A stretch of DNA of 50,299 nt, from contig JBBQAA010000013.1 of NCBI GenBank assembly GCA_038276395.1, positions 1 to 50,299 of the forward strand, given 5' to 3'. Positions within the stretch are counted from its first letter, which is position 1; every line of letters begins with the position of its first letter. Under the pieces are notes generated by a model. That model did not search any database, was not told where the DNA came from, and saw only the letters and a list, made by a program, of their open reading frames with translations. This document shows, in pieces, positions 47,365-50,299 of this stretch. The DNA comes from JBBQAA01 sp038276395. Lineage in GTDB: Bacteria > Actinomycetota > Thermoleophilia > Solirubrobacterales > Solirubrobacteraceae. The position numbers and the translations under genes are program-made.

Positions 47365-47664
47365 TCAGCCCCGCCGCATGATGCGCCCGATGGCGGCCAT
47401 CAGCTCGTCGGTCCGCTCGGCGCGGAGCTCACGGGCGCCATCGATGACGCAGTGGCGCGCGTGGTCGTCGAGCAGGCCGAGCGCGACCTTGTCGAGGGCG
47501 GCCTGGGCGGCGGCGATCTGGGTGAGGACGTCGATGCAGTAGCGCTCCTCCTCCACCATCCGCTCGATGCCGCCGATCTGGCCGCGGATCCGCCGCAGCC
47601 GGTTCTGCAGCTGGTCCTTGGTGGCGGAGTAGCCGCGCGGAGCGGGGGGTGGGGCGGGGTTCAC
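47365..47664 (-). CDS. csoR: CsoR-type metal-sensing repressor
   Basis: The 99-residue all-helical protein belongs to the CsoR/RcnR family: LQNRLRRIRGQIGGIERMVE, RYCIDVLTQIAAAQAALDKV, and DDHARHCVIDG. The metal-binding trio Cys43, His68 and Cys72 matches copper-sensing CsoR. It should repress the operon and release DNA on binding Cu(I). Its GTG start overlaps the stop of the DUF4396 gene (GTGA), so it is the third gene of the operon. A CsoR-type operator lies upstream of the first gene. Confidence 0.9.
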   Translation of the reverse strand: MNPAPPPAPRGYSATKDQLQNRLRRIRGQIGGIERMVEEERYCIDVLTQIAAAQAALDKVALGLLDDHARHCVIDGARELRAERTDELMAAIGRIMRRG

Positions 47665-48347
47665 ATGGCCTCTTTGATCCCGCGGCGGATGAGCCACACG
47701 TTGACGGGGTAGGCGGTGGCGAACCCGAGGATCATGCCGAGCTGCATGAGCAGCCAGTAGGCGGCGTGGTCGGGCTTGAGGTGCGGGTCGGTGAAGAGCA
47801 CGAGCTGCATGAACGCCATCCACCCGAAGAGCCCGATCTCGAAAGCGATGAGCGAGAGCGCGTCGGCCTTGAGCGCCGCTCGCAGCCCTTCGCCCAGTCC
47901 GAGCCCGCGCATCGGGGCGATCGCGAAGTACTGGAAGGCGATCCCGAGCGTGAAGGCGAGAGTGAAGTCGGCGATGTACTCGACGGGCAGGGCGAGCCCG
48001 ACGAGCTCCCACCCGAACGCGAGGACGAGCCAGGCGCCGAGGACGTCCCCGAGGGTGCAGCCGGCGCCGCAGTGGCTGACGCCGACCCCGACGGAGATCG
48101 CCTCGCCGTAGTCGGGCTCCGTCCCCGTCTCTCGTTGGTAGAGCGGGCTGTTGACCCGCCCCCAGCGGCGGTACGCGGGCCAGGCGAGTGGGCCGAAGTA
48201 GAGCGCTGTGACCGCCCAGACGGCTTCCATGACGCCCATCCGCTGGCGATGGCGGTTGCCGTAGATGTCGTGGAGGATGAGGCCGGCCGTGGCGAACGCG
48301 AGCGCCAGTGAAGCCCAGGCGAGAGCGGTCAGCCAGCCGGGCGGCAT
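47661..48347 (-). CDS. DUF4396 membrane protein
   Basis: The 228-residue protein has about six spans, with GWLTALAWASLALAFATAGL first. The family signature is GVSHCGAGCTLGD (two Cys and a His) inside the membrane region, and the C-terminus has WLLMQLGMILGFATAYPVNVW. DUF4396 proteins have no established function; the Cys/His motif and location next to csoR suggest metal transport or binding. It starts nine bases after the permease stop and is followed by csoR with overlap. Confidence 0.8.
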   Translation of the reverse strand: MPPGWLTALAWASLALAFATAGLILHDIYGNRHRQRMGVMEAVWAVTALYFGPLAWPAYRRWGRVNSPLYQRETGTEPDYGEAISVGVGVSHCGAGCTLGDVLGAWLVLAFGWELVGLALPVEYIADFTLAFTLGIAFQYFAIAPMRGLGLGEGLRAALKADALSLIAFEIGLFGWMAFMQLVLFTDPHLKPDHAAYWLLMQLGMILGFATAYPVNVWLIRRGIKEAM

Positions 48348-48355
48348 GGCGCCGC

Positions 48356-49612
48356 CTAGGTCCGGGCCGCGGTGGCCCGCTCGGTGACCGAGTGCGGCCC
48401 GGCGTCGGCCTCGTACGCGTGCAGGCAGTGCTCGGAGCAGAAGTAGTGGGTCTCCCCCGCGACCTCCTTCACCACCGCCTTGGCGCGGTCGACCTTCATG
48501 CCGCACACGGGGTCGGTGGCGCCGCGGCGGGCGGTGAGCCAGAACAGGGCGGCGAAGATCGCGACGCCGAGGACGTTGAGGACGAGCTTGTAGTTGAGCT
48601 GAATCGACCCGAAGATGTCCCCGCGGGTCGGGCGCGCCCCGCCGGGGATGAGCCCGAGCACGCCAAAGAGCGCGTCGATCACGAGCGCGGCGATGACCAT
48701 CGTCACGAACATGAGCGCGGTGATCCGCCACGCGAACGCGCCGCCGTAGTACTTACGGTAGATGAGGATGATCGGGAGGATGATCAGGTCGGCGAAGATG
48801 AAGGCCATGACCCCGGCGAAGGAGATGCCCCCCGACCACAGCACCGCGGCCAGCGGGACGTTCCCCACCGAGCACACGAACGACAGCACGGCGATCACCG
48901 GCCCGATGAGCGCGCCCCACAGGGCCTGCACGATGGCCGGCGAGCCCGTGAGGAAGATCCCATTGAAGAACCCGTTGCCGAGCTGGGCGACGAAGCCGGC
49001 GAGCAGGAACCCGAGCGTGATCTCCTTCCACAGCATCTGCCAGTCCCCGCGGAAGTTGTGCGCGACATCCGACCACGCCGAGGCCGAGGTCAGGCGCTCG
49101 CGCCAGCTGAGCTCCTCCCCCGCCATGTGGTGCTGGTGGCCGGTGTCGGCCTCCTGCGCGTGCTCGCGCGCCTCCGCCTCGAGCCGCCGGGAGACGAACG
49201 CCCGCAGCAGCACGGTCATGAGCACGATCATGACGATCCCGCCGACGTACTCGGCCAGCGCGAACTGCCAGCCGATCAGCACCCACAGCACGAGCCCGAG
49301 CTCCCACACCAGGTTTGTGGAGGCGAACTGGAAGGCCAGCGCCGAGGCCGCCGAGGCCCCCTTCTGAAAGAGCGACTTGGCGATCGCGATCGCCGCGTAG
49401 GAGCATGACGAGGACGCCGCACCGAGCGCCGTGGCCCGCCCGACCGGGCCCGGCCCGCTCCCCGACATCGCCGATTGGATCCGCTCCCGCGGCACCCACG
49501 CCTGCACGATCGCCGAGATCGCAAAGCCGAAGACCAGCGCCCACCACACCTCCCAGGCCATCAGGAACGCGTCCTTCAATCCCGTTCCGATCGTGTGCAG
49601 GACCGTGGCCAC
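48356..49612 (-). CDS. COG0701-type permease with C-terminal YHS/TRASH metal domain
   Basis: The 418-residue protein has about eight to ten spans with the permease blocks LGAASSSCSYAAIAIAKSLF and FVCSVGNVPLAAVLWSGG, found in the COG0701 (DUF318, ArsP-like) family. A His-rich loop with GHQHHM lies between the halves. The C-terminus is a YHS/TRASH domain: DPVCGMKVD (Cys370) and HYFCSEHCLHAYE (Cys392, Cys396). It is the first gene of the operon. GTG 49612 is 6 nt from a TAACTT box and just downstream of the CsoR-type operator. It probably moves a thiophilic metal or metalloid, most likely copper. Confidence 0.85.
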   Translation of the reverse strand: MATVLHTIGTGLKDAFLMAWEVWWALVFGFAISAIVQAWVPRERIQSAMSGSGPGPVGRATALGAASSSCSYAAIAIAKSLFQKGASAASALAFQFASTNLVWELGLVLWVLIGWQFALAEYVGGIVMIVLMTVLLRAFVSRRLEAEAREHAQEADTGHQHHMAGEELSWRERLTSASAWSDVAHNFRGDWQMLWKEITLGFLLAGFVAQLGNGFFNGIFLTGSPAIVQALWGALIGPVIAVLSFVCSVGNVPLAAVLWSGGISFAGVMAFIFADLIILPIILIYRKYYGGAFAWRITALMFVTMVIAALVIDALFGVLGLIPGGARPTRGDIFGSIQLNYKLVLNVLGVAIFAALFWLTARRGATDPVCGMKVDRAKAVVKEVAGETHYFCSEHCLHAYEADAGPHSVTERATAART

Positions 49613-49626
49613 GTCAATAAGTTAGC

Positions 49627-49643
49627 ATACCCACCAGGGGTAT
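49627..49643 (-). promoter_or_regulatory. CsoR-type operator upstream of the permease operon
   Basis: ATACCC-ACCAG-GGGTAT is an inverted repeat of the kind bound by CsoR (TACCCC-n-GGGGTA). It lies just upstream of and overlaps the -10 region of the permease gene (TATGCT 49629-49624 or TAACTT 49624-49619 on the minus strand). Repressor binding would block polymerase. Confidence 0.75.
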
Positions 49644-49723
49644 CGAGGCCGCCGTGGGCCCGGAGGGCACGGGAATCAATCCGGCGGGTCCCGGCGGGCT
49701 AGAAGAATTTACCTCCGCTCCGA

Positions 49724-49761
49724 CCCGCCGCCGGAGCCGGTCCTTTAGGACCGGCGGCGGG
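49724..49761 (-). terminator. Strong hairpin upstream of the metal operon
   Basis: CCGGTCCT (49737-49744) pairs perfectly with AGGACCGG (49747-49754) around TT. The outer arms CCCGCCG (49724-49730) and CGGCGGG (49755-49761) also pair, with a 6-base bulge on the left. It probably ends leftward transcription from the region at 49782-50030, insulating the CsoR promoter. Confidence 0.5.
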
Positions 49762-49781
49762 CGTCCACGGCGGGCGCACAC

Positions 49782-50030
49782 CTAATCGGTGTGGGGCGGA
49801 CGCAACTCCGGCGGCTCGTAAATCGCCTCCGGCCAGACGACATCTCCAACCTCGGACACGACCGGGACCTCGTCGTGACTCCAGCGCCACAGCCGACCGA
49901 GCCCGGCCGCCTCCACGTCCTCGTCAAATAGTCGCCTAGCCTCGGCTCGCGCCTCCTCCCGGCTCGCGGCCTCTACGCGGGCCTCAATCGGCAGCCACGA
50001 AAGCCGTTGACTTGCTTGATCGGCAGGATC
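49782..50030 (-). pseudogene. Uncharacterised frame, possibly broken by the insertion sequence
   Basis: The minus-strand frame reads LPIEARVEAASREEARAEAR, LFDEDVEAAGLGRLWRWSHD, VVSEVGDVVWPEAIYEPPEL and a stop at 49782. It looks like real coding sequence, but no ATG, GTG or TTG is in frame before the upstream stop. A second frame just upstream (ISELVGRRASKRGAEILPIK then QVNGFRG) may be its original N-terminal part, joined by a one-base shift near 50000. The putative IS end lies some 40 bases beyond. Family not recognised. Confidence 0.4.
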
Positions 50031-50106
50031 TCAGCTCCGCGCTTGGACGCGCGGCGGCCGACTAGCTCTGATATGGGTGTCTGTTTGTCAAGTGGGCAGG
50101 GTGGAA

Positions 50107-50131
50107 GGTCCGCGTGAGCGGGCCTTTCTTT
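50107..50131 (+). terminator. Intrinsic terminator near the IS edge
   Basis: GGTCCGC-GTGA-GCGGGCC forms a 7-bp stem (one G-U pair) with a 4-base loop, followed by TTTCTTT. Such terminators near IS ends limit read-through into the transposase gene. Confidence 0.6.
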
Positions 50132-50273
50132 GTGGTCGGTGGGTGGGGGCGCCGGGCTCCGGTCACGTCCCTTAGCGTGGTGTAGGACGGGGTCGGACGG
50201 AAGAAGTGGTTCCGGCCACCGCGGCGCTCATGATCGTCGGACTTGCTGAGGGTTCGACGAAAGGAGGCCGGCG

Positions 50274-50299
50274 ATGGCCGGTCAGGACAGGATGACGGT
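50274..50299 (+). CDS. Start of a probable transposase gene (cut by window edge)
   Basis: Only nine residues are visible (MAGQDRMTV). The AAAGGAGG ribosome-binding site at 50260-50267 is the strongest in the window. The assignment to an IS256-type transposase rests on memory of similar N-termini plus the terminator-like context, so it is tentative. Confidence 0.45.

Larger units (their letters stand above)
50075..50299 (+). mobile_element. Left end of a probable insertion sequence (cut by window edge)
   Basis: Base composition changes at about 50075, where GGGTGTCTGTTTGTCAAG opens a less GC-rich stretch. This is followed by an intrinsic terminator-like hairpin facing inward and then a well-formed gene start with AAAGGAGG. 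The first residues (MAGQDRMTV) resemble IS256-type transposases from actinobacteria as I remember them. The other end, target duplication and terminal inverted repeat cannot be checked in this window. Confidence 0.45.

Noticed and set aside
1..50299. tRNA genes, rRNA genes and CRISPR arrays
   Set aside because: I saw no TpsiC-loop-like GGTTCGAATCC block, no rRNA core and no regularly spaced repeats; a covariance-model scan would be decisive for tRNAs.

Overview
The window is about 50 kb of very GC-rich DNA with strongly GC-biased third codon positions, tiny intergenic gaps, many GTG starts and 4-base stop/start overlaps. Gene content points to an actinobacterium. My best guess is the class Thermoleophilia (Solirubrobacterales-like): type-2-looking isoleucyl-tRNA synthetase, stand-alone 5'-3' exonuclease, SpoIID- and SpoIIM-type proteins, DUF2339, a secreted HtaA-like protein and a Tat-exported phospholipase C-like enzyme. 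This taxonomic call is inference. No rRNA, tRNA or CRISPR array was recognised.

Layout. 1-8.5 kb: methylmalonyl-CoA epimerase, PAP2 phosphatase, YchF, a 5'-3' exonuclease, a MaoC hydratase, a SpoIID-methyltransferase pair, a ThDP enzyme and a GNAT protein. 8.5-13.5 kb: a secreted arylsulfotransferase with a Cys-type sulfatase, a damaged Uma2 gene and fumarase. 13.5-16.5 kb is a graveyard: a TetR remnant joined to a DUF2339 remnant, and a dihydrofolate-reductase-like gene whose middle has been flipped. 16.5-29.2 kb: alpha/beta hydrolase, lipoprotein, PPK2, IleRS, thioredoxin, SpoIIM, PolX, a glycosyltransferase, DUF554 and trehalose-phosphatase. 29.2-30.6 kb: two half-size TSUP proteins and a scrambled AbrB/VapC locus. 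30.6-39.3 kb: MFS exporter, PIG-V-like mannosyltransferase, small membrane or secreted proteins, patatin, dihydroorotate dehydrogenase and phospholipase C. 39.4-41.8 kb: a Fic protein with a C-terminal winged helix and a dense set of inverted repeats over its promoter, followed by a multi-pass membrane protein with two E-G-x-E motifs. 41.8-46.9 kb: a MarR regulator with a Cys/His tail, a very large FtsX-like permease and a double-NBD ATPase carrying an AbrB-like insert. 47.4-49.6 kb: a CsoR-DUF4396-permease/YHS metal operon with a readable CsoR-type operator. The right edge appears to enter an insertion sequence.

Two patterns cut across the window. First, at least a dozen starts sit 6-11 nt downstream of a TAnnnT/CATAnT-type -10 box, in both directions and often with the divergent boxes overlapping, which suggests widespread leaderless transcription. 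Second, small rearrangements (one internal inversion, a deletion fusing two divergent genes, in-frame catalytic deletions, paired frameshifts) have produced at least seven pseudogenes among otherwise tightly packed genes.

The best candidates for an under-described system are the MarR/permease/NBD-AbrB-NBD operon, the CsoR/DUF4396/permease-YHS operon, and the Fic-wHTH gene with its putative operators next to the E-G-x-E membrane protein.
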